Origin: Nepenthes gracilis
Lineage: Eukaryota; Streptophyta; Magnoliopsida; Caryophyllales; Nepenthaceae
Direction of reading: 5' to 3'
NCBI GenBank assembly: GCA_033239525.1
Contig: BSYO01000016.1
Coordinates: 7,141,045-7,205,044 of the forward strand
Length of the DNA: 64,000 nucleotides
Below are positions 10,470-24,569 of this stretch, in pieces. The first letter of the stretch is position 1; each line of letters starts with the position of its first letter. The position numbers were made by a program, and so were the translations under genes. The notes below the pieces were generated by a model. The model was given only the letters and a program-made list of their open reading frames with translations. It was not told the DNA's origin and ran no database searches.

Positions 10470-13400
10470 TATCTTAGATTTGATTTGAATCTTATACAGA
10501 AGTTTAGGTTTGACTAAGTTAGATCGAATAGGTATTTGGAGACTTAGGACAATTAAATTAAACTGGATAGTTTTAATTATCCTGGTTGGCTAACTTACGT
10601 TAAGAACTAAGTTAGGAATAGTGATTAAGTTTGGTTATCTAGGTTATGCGTCCTAGTTAGTGTCCGAAACACGCTCTAACCCGTATGTTTTTATTTTAGA
10701 AAGAATATTAGTGTTAGCTCCTAGATGAGGGTCTACTTATGGTGATGGTCGACCACGAGATAGAGTTGTCTGGAGGCGCCTTAAGATTTAAATTTGATCG
10801 ATGCAAAGCTAGTGTTTGAGTACTCCCACGTCGATTCGAGGCCTAAATAGTCGATTTTAATTTGAAGTTTAGTATTGATCGACTTTGGGTTGAGATCCTC
10901 AGGTTAGTAATTTTTTAAGAAGGGATGCTTGAATATGATGATCAGGCGTGAAGAATAAGGTGAAATTGATGGCTTGGGGTTAGTATAATTTAGAGTTAAT
11001 TTTGGTAAAATAAATCCAAGGATGTCGATTTATAATCGATTTAGTAATGATCAAGTGCCTAGACTTTTGGGTAGCTCGGATCCTATAGGGGTTGAGATAT
11101 AAATCTTGAGAATTAAGATGGTGTTGGCGGTGATCCAATGTTCGGAAGATGATAAGGTAATATTACCCCATATAAGATAGAAGGTGAAGTCGATCTCGAG
11201 TGATTGACGTGAAAAGAGTCATGGCTCTCGAGGATAAAGAAATATTATAGGATATGATGTGGATGCTCTATGGATGGATATTCTATTTTGATGAGATTTT
11301 GGGAGCATGTCTCAATTGTGGATAGTTCAACCACATAATTAGAGATTGTCCATATTCCTCAGGTCAGACGGAGAAGCAGTTTAGTGCATTGGATCAAGGT
11401 TCCGTGGTGATGGCATTAGTATTGAGGTGTTGTCTACCGTGGTGGAAGAAAAAATTCTCGAATCTTGGCATTTCAGTATATGTATTATTTTGGGATTCTG
11501 AATACTTTATTTTGTTTGTGTTTCCTAAGTTATTTATTTATCTAAGGATCGGGGTTTGATACTGACGGTATTGAGGTCTAGGACATTTATTTGGGTTCGT
11601 AGGTATGAATTGTGTCGATAAGAACATTATGCCTTCTAATCTAATTGTAAAATTTGACTATAAGGCAGAGTTGATTGAGGTATCAGGAAATTAGTATCGT
11701 TGTACCTGTGAATCGTCTAATAAGGATATGTGTCTAATTTATGTCGTGAGATGAGACCACAACTGGGAGTTATCTTGTGGCCACTAAGAAGTGTTGGCTA
11801 TGTAAACAATTGAGGATGTTCCTTAGAAGAGAAGATGTGCCTGATTTGTCTCTGATCAGTGATCCAAGGTTGTGCTAGAGACAACACCAATATTCTTGAG
11901 GATTCTTAATAGAATCAAGGAAGCATTGATCAGATGTTGTTTGGGTTTATAGATTCTTTAGTATATCTGTGAATTTTATGAGTTGAATCTTACGATCATG
12001 TTTGGACCATTATTGTGATGTCCTCGTTAATGAATCCAAGGAATCATAGGAAGTGTGAACTTCATTTGAGGACTGTGTCATGGTTTAGGAAGGTCGTCAG
12101 GGGTATGTTTGATTGAGACTGGAGTGTGAGGCTCGGTAAGGGCAGATGTTGTTTTAGGCATGTGAATCTTTTGGTTGCATGAGGTGGTCCTGTAGAGATT
12201 TAAGAGTCGTTAATTGAAGAAAGACTGATCGATGTCGCATGGATACGCAGTTTTCTTAATCATAGTTAAATTTGATAAGATATTCATTAAGTATCATTTG
12301 AGGATTTACAATGTCCGCTGAGTGCATGACGTAGAAGTGATTGGTACCTATCGGAATAGGATATGTGGGGATAACCTTCTAGGATTAAATGGTGATTATC
12401 GATCCTATCGTTTGGGTTAATCTCTGATGGATCAAGTATGTTGCGGTAGAATAAAGTACTTTTGAGGAAGGTTTAGGATTATGCTTTTCCTGCATCATTG
12501 GTGGGTAGTTACCCCTTTTAATAAGTGGGGGATAAGCCCATGGTCATGATTGCTTCAACCCTGATTTGGAGTTCGCATTTGGAGTCGTTGCTTTGAGGGT
12601 TTATAGATTTTGCCTAAGGATGTGGTTATTGTCTAGTTAATCCTAAAGGACTGAGAAGTTGTCTCACAGGGAGAGATGGTTACACGGTAGTGTAGGCAGA
12701 TGAAATCTGCTTAAGGACCGTAGTGGTGAGTTTCAATGTTAGCCTAGAAGAGACGATCAAGTAATAGCGTAAGTTACTAAGGTTGTTGAAGGATTATACT
12801 TACGCATTGTCTCGTCAGCCAAGAAGAATATTATTGCTGATGTTTTGGGTGATAGTTACTATTGATGGACATTTCATATTTGAGGAAGTTGTTAAAACTC
12901 TGGGAAGTAAATTACGGGCAAATCTTAATGTTCGAATAGGTGAACATTTTGCTTTTGGGGAAAAGATTTGTATTCTAAATATCGAGGTTATAAATCTCAG
13001 TGTCCTTCAAAAAAGTGTATATTTTTGCTGATAATTGGATGTTGGGATTCTTCAGACTAGGTATTGTTTTGGTGCATCATAGGAGTTATTGTAGGGTGAA
13101 TCTCGAGTAGCTCCTAATATCTTAGCGAAGGGGGTGCTCTGTCTTCGGTTTTTGGAAGGCGAGTTGCCTTCTTAGTAGTGAAGTCATAGAATTATGAGAT
13201 GAGAAACCCTCACTGTTTCGATTTTGAAGCTGTTAGGACTGTAAGAATTAGGGATACCATTTGGTTAATGGTGAAATTGGCAAACTAGGATAGCCCATTC
13301 ATTATAATTTGGATGATATGTTTGGATAAAATAAGTTGGCTCATTAGTATGCCGACGAGACGATAAATTGCTAAGTATTCAAGTTTTGAGATTTTGGTGG

Positions 13401-14080
13401 TAATTTGTGTCTGTATCGAAATTTCTAGATGACTACTTGAATTGTGTTCTCTAGGTTATTGTAATATGATGATTTTAGGCTTTGCCTTAGTTGTATCAGT
13501 ATCATTGGGATTTTCCTTAAGTTTCTAACTACTGGATAAATTGGGTGTTCGATATGAATCAATAGTTATGTGCTGCAAAATGATTCTTAATGCCCTAATA
13601 AATGGTCAATCAGAGTGGCGCAGTATAAGCGTGTGGGCTCCTAGCCCAGAACTTTTAGAATGGGATTAAAGTTTCTAGTGGATAATCATTCTCGAGGCCT
13701 AGGAGGTATCAAGGTGAGAGCCTATTGGTTCGTTTGTGATTTTGTATTAAGTCGGAGAGATAGTCAATAATTGGACTTACCTTTGAATTTGGGTAGATTA
13801 TCGTAATGTCTCCCATGTTCCGATGATTGAGGAAGTGGGTTTGTGATTAGGTTAAGCCATTGTGGGACGTTAGGAAATTGTCTTGTGGTAAGGTTTCAAT
13901 CTCGGTTTTAGATAAAAAGTATTAGATGTTGAGAATCAGAAAAATTCAAATGATTAAGGTTCTTTAGGAAATATCATCACATCAAGGATGTGATTTGGGA
14001 ACGCGGAAGTGAAATGTGGAAGGACTATCTCCTATTGTTAAGTTTTGAGGTTCGTTAAATTTTGCGGACGAAATTTCTAT
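10470..14080 (+). pseudogene. Decayed gag-pol of the Ty3 element
   Basis: A CCHC knuckle is readable at 11304-11349 (CLNCG, one stop, then FNHIIRDC), which marks the end of gag. An ELHLRTV segment near 12060 fits the RT C-terminus (family 'HxxHLRxVxxxL'). SAKKNIIADVLG near 12810-12845 fits the RNase H end (family 'GKANVVADALSR'). NALINGQSEW near 13583-13615 fits the integrase motif HPQTDGQSER. The final codons before the purine tract give an FADEI-like tail. Stops and frameshifts occur throughout, and the 1.5 kb between knuckle and RNase H is too short for protease plus RT, so part of RT is deleted. The protein would have encoded capsid, protease, RT, RNase H and integrase. Confidence 0.7.
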
Positions 14081-14094
14081 AAGCGGGGGAGAGT
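14081..14094 (+). other. Polypurine tract
   Basis: AAGCGGGGGAGAGT stands directly before the 3' LTR. This purine run is the expected primer for second-strand synthesis and fixes the LTR start at 14095. Confidence 0.75.
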
Positions 14095-16388
14095 TGTAAG
14101 ATACCAATTTTCGAAACATAGTAAACATGAGTAATTATATTAATATAAGTGGGTTGAGGTCTAAGGATACGGGAGAAGTTAGATCGATAGGCCTGACGAC
14201 TCGAAACTGGTTGAATTTGGAACCGACATTAAAATCTTAAAATATTAATTCGTAAATAGGATTCGGGTTCTAAGTTACGGTAATCATGATGTATTAAAAT
14301 TGATATAATTAAAACTAGGCTTAAAATATGTGGGAAATTATGTTTCGAAAGTAAAATAGGAGAAAACTAGGATGTTGCTTGCTAGTGCCCTACACAACAG
14401 CATGGCGCCTACCGTGCACTTGAACGCGACAGACAGGCGCCAGAAGCAGTAACACCGTGCCCGGAGCTCATCGCCGGTGCTCAAGCGAAGGGGGGCAGTG
14501 TGCCCGCGCCTGCTACTTACCTGACTGGTGCTCGAGCGCTAGTCCATTTTAAAGGCCAAGTTCGGCTTTGCGAATTTCATTTCTACAGTGGATCCAAACC
14601 CTAGAGAGAGAGCACGAAGAACAAGAGAGAGAAGGTGGAGATCGAAGCCCACGAGTCTAATTCCGTTCGAGAGTTAGTTAGAAAAGTGGTAGATCGGGTA
14701 GAGGTAAGTATTATTATAACCTTTTCTCTCGTTTTCTCACACGTTCATCTCATTTTCTTCTTGTATTCTCGTTCTGATACCTGATTAAATTGTTATTTCG
14801 TTTTACCCATGACCCTAGCATGTATATACTTCAATTTCATGTTTGATTGGTGAGATTTGTATGGTTTTTCATACCCAAAACCCTAAACCTGCACCCCTTT
14901 GTTTATACCCAAAATTATGGTAAATAATGCATGATTTGGCTTTCATTAGAAATTATCCATATCTTGAATATGTGTATTTATCGGTTGGGTACTCGATTTC
15001 TAAGTTTTAACCAGTTTCGTGTGATTGGGAACCCTAAAACCAGTGCCAGCACCATTCACCCGAGTTTTTGGGGATTTTTATATAAGTCCACTTTGTTTAA
15101 TTTGATATTTAATTATATATAATTGTAAATATTCAATTGTATAGTCCGAAAATATTATGGTGATCCATTTGTGAGGAAAGTGTTATTTGGAAGCCTCTAA
15201 AGTAACATTTGTCTCTTGGTGGTAAGAATTTCTATTCTTTCTTATACTTTATGATATCCGTGCATATAAACTAAATAATAAGAAAACTTAAATTTGAAAA
15301 AAAGATAAAAATTATTCAAGTATTTGTAGGAAGGCCACAATTCGTTATACATATGATTTGTTCATCTAGAGGTAGAAATTTGTGAAAGAAGTTTGGTAGA
15401 CCTTCTTTCAAAGAATAAGAAATCATAAAATTAGGACCACAGATTTTTATTTCGGAGGGTATATCCCTTGATATACCATTTATATTACAGTGAAGACTCA
15501 AGGATTTTTCTGGCTGCGTATTGTAATGTGTGATACTCTTGATAAGCCTTAGGATATTACTGTGGAAGGATGATGACTGCCCCTGGGCCCCGGCGGACGT
15601 GGGGTCATATGTGTTTGGCCTGTCTACAGGCATGGTATGTAGATGGCCTACCTTTGGGTCTAAAATAGGTGCGTATGACCTTAGATCATATGAGGCATTA
15701 TGATTTTTTTTCTCATTCTCCCGTACCTTTAGATAGTAAAGCTTACTGGCCCTGAGCCACAAAGATAAATGTAATTTGAAAAGTGCATTATATCATGTTT
15801 CATATCTTCATACATCATTACATATAGCTGCCATCCCATTTCCTATTCTATTTGAATATATTGCTTATTATTTTGTTTATGTTACACTTGCTGAGCATTT
15901 GACTCACCATTACTTCTTTCTTCCTTCTAGATAAGCACACTCTTATGCCTGACGAGTCTGCTGAGTAAGATCTAGGTGCAAGATAGGCTATGAATCTTGC
16001 AATGAAGAGCTTTTAGGACTTAGTTTATGATTTTTATATGTGATGGAGTACATTGTATTATGTTGATGTGCAATGTATATCGATATACGTGTATGGTATT
16101 ACTGAATACGTAATTTAGTTTTCGCTGTATATGATGGACATATATGCTTCCGCAGGCTTTTACAGTTATATTTGACTACCTAGTTGACATCTTGTCTAAG
16201 CTGACGTCGTATCCGAAATTATGGTGTCAGTGCTACCTATTATTCATTGTGGTAGTTGGAATCCTGTGTATATGTAGTGTGTATATGGTGGTTGCGGCAT
16301 AGGAATTTGTATAGGTTTTACATTGGCGGATATTCGTATTACAGATAAAACTCTGTTAGATTTTTGACAGAAAATACAGTACATCACA
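14095..16388 (+). repeat. 3' LTR of the 8160-16388 element
   Basis: Begins TGTAAGATACC and ends GTACATCACA. It is colinear with the 5' LTR, including the GC-rich patch at about 14370-14550. It kept the canonical TGT start that has become TGG in the 5' copy. Confidence 0.85.
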
Positions 16389-18660
16389 TAATCCGACCTT
16401 GGAGAAATGGTATCAATAACATGTGTTGAATCAAATCGGTTCTATCCCTTACACGATGTTTGCCTCGATAACTAAGAATGTTGAAGTTTGACCGCTATGA
16501 AATATAAGCACAAACACATCTTCTCAATTGATTGTCATTTTTTCTTACCTCTTAATTATAAATAATTAATAAATCGACTTAGGTACTACTAAATCGTTTG
16601 TTTCTTTCCTTCATCATTCTTCTATGTCAAGAATGATCCAATTTCATCTTGTGAAGCTGATATGTACAATCTCAAATGCTCTCCATCCATTGGTGGCATC
16701 AAAACAGGCATGTTGGTCAACTCTCCAGTCCTTTGTGGCATCAAAACAGGCATGTTGGTCAGATATTCTCAATTTTATCAAACACTTACTAGTGCACTGC
16801 ATCCCACATGAACTCTTCTAAGTCCTTTAGTTTAAGTAGGATGACAATAGATAAAGTTTTACTAAGAGATTTGATAAAAATCAGCACAAGAAATGAATCT
16901 GGTTAATCAATCTTTGTAGTTCCTTTTTTTGTTTTTTTAGTGGAAGAGTTTTAGTAATTTCTCATGCTTTCTTCTTATCTATCTCAATACCTCGCATAAA
17001 GAATCCTAAAAAATGACCAGCCTCTGATGCACTTGATTGAATTGGTTCATTTTCAAATCATATTGTTGCATTTGTTTGAAAGTTTTCCTCAACATAATTG
17101 GCTAAGTACTGTTCATTCTCAAATTGCCACATTCAAACAATTTGATATTGAACTACTTGTTTGGGGTCTTGTTTACCTTAGCCTTACCTTGAAAAAAGCA
17201 CTCTCTCTAAATTGCATATAGAATATAAGTGGCTATCATTTTTCAAGTGAGAGATCAGATCAAAAAAGTATTGCCCAAAGGTGATGTGTTCATTAAGCCA
17301 GTCACGGTTGGCTAAGAACTATTCCTCACTTGTGATGTGAAGTCAAATTTTAGAAATTTTTAATTTTTTCAGTGAAGATATCAAGATTATCTTACGATAA
17401 AGGGTAGCCCTTATCATGAGTTAAACTTAAACCAACACCTCTGGAAAAAGCAATTTGATACAATCCCAATGAACTCTCTATATTCTAATTGCCACTTTTT
17501 GTTACCCAGTGAATCACATGGCGGATGGCTACGTCCAGGGGTCAAAGGTGCTGACCAAGAGAAAGAAAATTTATTCCTAACCTATTTCCAATAACATAAC
17601 ATAGAAAGATGATTGGTAGCATGGGTAGTTTGGATTCCATCAGTTTTGAAGCAGAGATATTACATTAGCGAGTGTACCCGAAATAGTTTAATCATTCTGA
17701 TTTTGGGAACCTCTTTTTCTAAAAGGAGTTACTTCGCTCTCTAAAAATTAATAATGAAAAGATGCAATCGTAGTATAGTATAACCTCTCCATCATAGGAA
17801 GTATCTTTCATATAGGGCCGGGTGTCTATAGAAAGTATAAAGTTTTAATTCCAATCATTGTAAGTGCTTCATTATCCGTTGATTGATCCCTAGGCTCACA
17901 AAGCTCACAACTGGCTTGGGAGACAATGGAAACATTTCTCATCAGTAGGTATTTTTCTGTTCATAAATGGTACTTCAAATTTGGAACGAGCAAATAAGAT
18001 TTTAATCCCAACGACAAACAAACAAGCATTTTCGGAGACTAGTCCACGGTCCTTACCCTTTCAAAAGCAAGGAAAAGACTTTGGGCCCCGGCAATAAAAT
18101 AACAACCAATAAATAACTATCAACTAAAAAAACCTAACCAAAGCCATGTGTAAACACCTCCACTGTGTGTTGAAAGGTCTCACTTTGGTATCCCTTTTCT
18201 AGGAGATTATTATTGAGAGATTATAAAAACTTCACATTCTCACTGTTGTTATGCACCCACTGACCAACAGTTGAATAATGATCCCCTGAGCTAGAAAGAG
18301 GATAACTATCCTTCTCCATGATAGTGGAGATCTTTTTTTCTATTTCTTCTTGTAGATCAAAAGCTGTAGTATGCTCCTGTTCAATAGAAGTCTAGCTGTC
18401 AGAGCCAATATTGTAACTATTCATATTGGAGTTAGATGGTTTTAGGGCTTCTATTGAATAACTCATTTTAGATGGAAATGATTCCACAATGGGAATTTTA
18501 ATCCATTGGCTTAGTTAAATATTAGTTGGTTGGGTTCGACTCAACTTCTATCCGTATTGCAAAATTGAAAGTTTCATCTTCATTGAGATTCTTTTGTTTC
18601 TTTCCTTAGATGAGAGGGGGCCCTTAGGGAGCAATGCTTTTCATTTTTAAACTAGAGGTT
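16389..18660. other. Unassigned, possibly organelle-derived DNA beside the cox1 copy
   Basis: No recognised gene. A 27-base direct repeat (GTGGCATCAAAACAGGCATG...GGTCA) occurs at 16693-16719 and 16735-16761. A - strand frame near 18240-18475 is almost open and reads as a polar sequence with MSYSIEALKPS and STVGQWVHNNSENVKF, which I do not recognise. The balanced composition and the adjacent mitochondrial cox1 suggest one organelle insertion, but the left limit cannot be set. Confidence 0.3.
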
Positions 18661-18664
18661 ATAA

Positions 18665-20241
<1,577 letters not shown>

Positions 20242-23200
20242 AAAATTAAAAATTTTCATTTCTTTCCTTATCAGGGAGAGGCCCCTTAGGGAGCTTCTTG
20301 TGCAATTCATGCCTTTTTGTTTTTATGACCATAAATTCTGTTTTTTTTATTTACCAAAAAAAAGAGGTGATCATAACAAAGTATATAAGATTAGTTATTC
20401 AGACAATCTAATCTTTTGTGTGTAAGGTGAAAGCCACCAAAAAAGGTTTTCCAAGAATGGGTGATCAAAAGATCGTATCACTGTACATATCTTGGTGGTC
20501 GTTACTCTTGATGGTCTTTCTTTTTGGTTGACTCATTTCCTATTCCTTAAAAATGACTCATTAGTACTGGAGAAGAGCTAAATTCAAAAAACTTCTCATT
20601 TAGCAAAAAAAGAAGTAAAAAAATTCTTTCATTGTAGACCAAATTATGGTCTTGAATAATACAGGAAGGAAAGCAAAGACATGCTTACTTCATATTTACT
20701 AACTATTTACACCTGCAGGCTAGGGTCTTCCAACTTCATTCTTTTATTTTATCCTACATAGCTGGTTCAACTTAACTGAGCCAAAATCAAGCATTTTGTA
20801 TGTAGTTCTATACTTCTTTAGTTAGAGTTTCGGGTAAACATCTTTTGACTAGCACGTAGAAACAGTTACTTATAGAGGAAGATTCTAATAGTTTCTTCAT
20901 GTAAGGCCAATTAATTCTCAGCTATCCAATTAACTCTTTTATATATCTAGCCAAATAGATTTTGTACCTTAATTTTTTATTGCCCAGTTTGATACGTTTG
21001 TGACATTAAGACATTCTAAAATATCTTACTTGAGTTGATTATATAGGTACACTTTTAGATTTTTCTTTTATTTTTAAAATTTTTAAAAGTTCTTCGAGGA
21101 AAGTCTCAATTTCAGCCTTTTCCCGTGCTAGTTCTTTCATTGCCTTTATTACTTTTGTAGTGACCCGGCAAAGACGACTATGTTCCTCATTCAAGGATTG
21201 TTGATCCAACAGAGGGGCAGGCTCAGGAGTAGGGGAAAAGTTGAGGGTTGGAAAGTGGCGAAGGACTAATATCGCTTCCATCGCTTTGACAAAAACAGGT
21301 AGATTATTCATGGTAGAAAGGATAAAATCGATCCAGTCTACAAATGAAACAAATAAAGTAGCTACCCAAGTCAAGCCCCAGTCCTAAAACACACTACAAA
21401 GAAAAATAAAAAAGATGTTTAAAAATAAATGAAAAATCCATTTCGAAAACATTCGAAGGACTATGTTCATTTTGATATTCATAATTCTCAACTCCTCCTC
21501 TTCCTATTAAATAAAATCATCTGGCTATGCTCCAATGTACTTCTTAGATATATATTTGAAGAGAGCAGATGGGGTCTTTCCTCACAAACTCCATTTGAAG
21601 GGAATGGAATTTTCTCATTCAGTACGATGCAACCTATACTTTGACGAACATAGCATAGTTCACATCACAGTGACTTTTTTATCTGCAACTATACTATGAT
21701 ATTTTTATTTATCTGAAAATTCGTCGTAAGTGTTGTTAGGTACTTCTCCTCGCTCTATACAGAGTAATTTTTGCTTTCCTTCGAGGGTAGCCGGGTTGCT
21801 GCCGTAAATGTGGTGAGTATGCGGAGTCCTTTTTGCTTTCAAGGAAAGGCCTTCCACCCTGAAAAATCTTACTTGTTCCCAACAACACGGTCCGGGGCAT
21901 TTTCGAAGACTAGCCTACTTTCTATCTTACTATAAACAATTCCTCATTTACTTGCCAAACCTTTTTTAATCCTTTAAAATGCTAATAATACACTTATATT
22001 ATTCTTGTATATTCAGCCTATATTCACGCATAATTGGCCTTTATATCTTTTTCCTGCCTTAACCTTCCTTCCCTCTCTTTCTCTATCTATCAATCTTCCT
22101 ATCCAAAAGGATGCATATCACGTAACTCGAATAAAAACCTTGCAACTTTCCTATAGTGTGACATGAGGATATCCTATTTAGAAAAGTTTGAGAAAAGTTG
22201 AGATTTTTTCCATTATTTATTAATTCATTAATTAGATAGTTCTCTCTATCTCTTAGAAAGTGCTAAGAAAAGAAAGCAAAAGTGAAATCATATTCGAGTA
22301 TTGAAAATATTGGATTCTTACTTGTATGTGATTCATTTCAAGAGTGTTCTTCCCTCACATCGGGTAATCTGTAATAGTTTCTTTCCTGTTACTCTATAGT
22401 ATTGAATCTTTTCCTTCCTATGTTGCTTGTCTATCTTATCCTAGTTACTTCTAGGTTTTTATTTGAATCCTAACTTGAGGAAGGGTTTACCTATCCTTCC
22501 ATCTTGCCAAAGAATCCACATCCACCTCTTCATTCATAGAGATCACTAGCCTAAGCTTCTTTGACTTTAATGAATGCTTAAAGTAATAAAATAAACTTTC
22601 TAAGCTGACGAATTAGAAGAAAGATCTTGGATTGAAAATGAAGAGATTGTAGCTGTAAGAATATGATCTCAATGGGAAAAGAAGCGAGAAAGAGAAATCA
22701 TATGTTAACAATGAGAATTTTCTCTTATTTTAATAAGGAATCAACCTTGTCTGATCAAGTACGATAGACACTAAACATTCTACATTGGATGAATGCCCTA
22801 CAAGAATACTTACCAATTAGCAGACTGCCCTTGAAAACACACATTTTGTCTTGCTTAATAGATTCCGAAATTTTTAATATCTGCTCTTTATATTGGTATC
22901 AATATGCAAAGGCAAATCTCTAACGATTATAATCAAGTGTTTCAATTGCTCTCCCCTATCTTTAATTCTAAAAAGGCTTACAAGGCTCTCAAATGGTCTA
23001 CCTGTCACAATGGTCGTGGGGCTTTTGGGGAGACCAATGATATAGATATAAATAATCCTTTTTACTACTCCTTGCTTCTTCCCTCTTCAAGAGCTCTGCT
23101 AGTATATTGACTTGGTTATCTACCCCAAAATAAAGAATCCATAGAGAATCTCAAAGATAGTAAGGAATTAATATAATAAGCATATAAGCAAATTGCGATA

Positions 23201-23359
23201 GTTACACAATAGTTATTATGAAAATCAAATCTATTGGGTAAGAATGATTGGTCTTCCTCTTGCAATCAAGGAAGGCTAATAGGCAAAAACCTTATACTTT
23301 TAGTCTCAAGGAGCAATACAGTATGCAATTCATAAGTATAAGCAAGTTCACTCTTGATG
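20242..23359. other. Unassigned, probably organelle-derived DNA upstream of the cox1 copy
   Basis: No recognised gene. The base composition and style match plant mitochondrial spacer DNA, for example around 21720-21900. Apart from the frame at 21039-21374, listed separately, frames are short and unsupported. The extent is a guess from contiguity with the cox1 copy. Confidence 0.35.
21039..21374 (-). CDS. Uncharacterised 111-residue open frame
   Basis: An intact frame starts MTWVATLFVSFVDWIDFIL, a hydrophobic aromatic N-terminus, followed by a proline-rich stretch (NFSPTPEPAPLLDQQ) and a charged C-terminal half (KAMKELAREKAEIETFLEELLKILKI, shown here in parts) with strong coiled-coil potential over about residues 70-105. 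It lies 0.8 kb upstream of the mitochondrial cox1 copy on the same strand. I do not recognise it. It could be a mitochondrial open frame carried along with cox1, as plant mitochondria have many such frames. That it stayed open while cox1 collected breaks may be chance at this length. Confidence 0.3.
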   Translation of the reverse strand: MTWVATLFVSFVDWIDFILSTMNNLPVFVKAMEAILVLRHFPTLNFSPTPEPAPLLDQQSLNEEHSRLCRVTTKVIKAMKELAREKAEIETFLEELLKILKIKEKSKSVPI

Positions 23360-23369
23360 AAGATGTGAT

Positions 23370-23650
23370 CATTGGAAGTTTGGGTTCATTTTCTTGAGTT
23401 TAGCATTGAGTACTTTGATGTGCCATTCTTCATGTGGGTTGGAGAGAGGATAGGAAATGCCATCAAAGTCAATAGAACGACTATTATGTTAAATAGAGGA
23501 TGGTATGCACGTCTTTGCATTAATGTAAATTTAAGGAAACCTCTACTGGCAAAATTTTAATTTCGAAAGAGAATAAAATGTATTGAATACAAAGGGCCGC
23601 ACCATGTGTGTTATCACTGTGGTTGTATGGTCATAAGGAGGAGGATTGCA
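23370..23650 (+). pseudogene. LINE ORF1 fragment (DUF4283 and CCHC knuckle)
   Basis: VWVHFLEFSIEYFDVPFF, IGNAIKVNRTT and RGWYARLCINVNLRKPL follow the DUF4283 pattern 'VWVRFPGLPxEYxD...IGxxIKVDxxT...GRYARxCVExDLxKPL'. The knuckle at about 23608-23650 reads CYHCGC in one frame and YGHKEEDC in the next: a single-base change of frame splits the C-x2-C-x4-H-x4-C motif. Confidence 0.75.
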
Positions 23651-24569
23651 ATCTTCATGTGGCAACGCTAGGGATTGCCCTAAATGGGGCAGAGAAGGAT
23701 GATACCCCGACCTGTTTCCAATGGAAAAAACCTGGCTCTAGAAACAGTTTTAAATTTTGGCCAGTGGGTTGATGGTTCAAAAATATATGAAGAAGGAAAA
23801 ACCAGGCTAGGAAGACAAAAGGCGCTATTGTAGCAGTGATTAAAAGAGATACCCTAATCAATAGCTCAAAGGGTTTGATATTTTCGACTCTCAGTAGGAA
23901 TGACGAGGAGGAAGACAAATTCTCTAACCAAAATCAACGTGCACCTATTAGATAAATAAATAGCAAAAGGGCAGGAAAGAGATCTCATGATCATGGCAAA
24001 GCTCCTAAATGAATGCATGCAAATAACGATCCCAAAGGAAACCCGAAAGGAGAATTAGAAGGTCAAAGCAAGTAAATATGTAGTGGTTCTTGCAAATGAT
24101 ATTGACAAGGCCCAAGGTTGTCTTGTTGAGGTACCAGTACAGGCAGTAAAGCTAACCTTAATTCTGATCAGTTCTTTCTTAACAAATATGGCCAATCAAA
24201 ACCAAAATATTACATAGTAAGAAATTTCAAAGAACCCTAATAGTGAAAACATGACCCATCCGCCTTACCATAACCCTAATCCTTTCTCCCACCCCTCATC
24301 CCTAACCTTTAGTATGGTGATTCCAATGGAAGGGCACCCACACGAGCTTCCTCACATTATGGCGCTCCCTCCATTGGGTAACAAGATGGTGATCAAATGT
24401 TACTCGAGATTAAACCCACAAGTTCCTCTCCTGGAAGTGGTAATGATGGTCTTAGTACCATTGATGTTACACATAGCTTTACTCAAACTACATGAAAACA
24501 ATAGGAAGTAAAGAGAGGTCCTTTGACCTACTGGTTAGTAGTGTTCTCATCTTAACTACTTATATCAAT

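Larger units (their letters stand above)
8160..16388 (+). mobile_element. Full-structure Ty3 LTR retrotransposon with 2.29-kb LTRs, decayed
   Basis: Two direct repeats (8160-10448 and 14095-16388) flank a 3.65-kb interior with a primer site, gag knuckle, RT, RNase H and integrase traces and a purine tract in the correct order. The domain order RT-RNase H-integrase makes it Ty3 type; long LTRs and a DExxxRGG-like tail before the purine tract suggest a chromovirus of the Tekay kind (inference). Hand alignment of the first 100 LTR bases gives about 14 differences, mostly transitions, so the insertion is old. The interior is shorter than an intact gag-pol, implying deletions. No clear target duplication: TCAAT on the left, TAATC on the right. 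Confidence 0.85.

Noticed and set aside
8155..16393. Target duplication of the large Ty3 element
   Set aside because: TCAAT and TAATC do not match; either mutations or recombination removed it.
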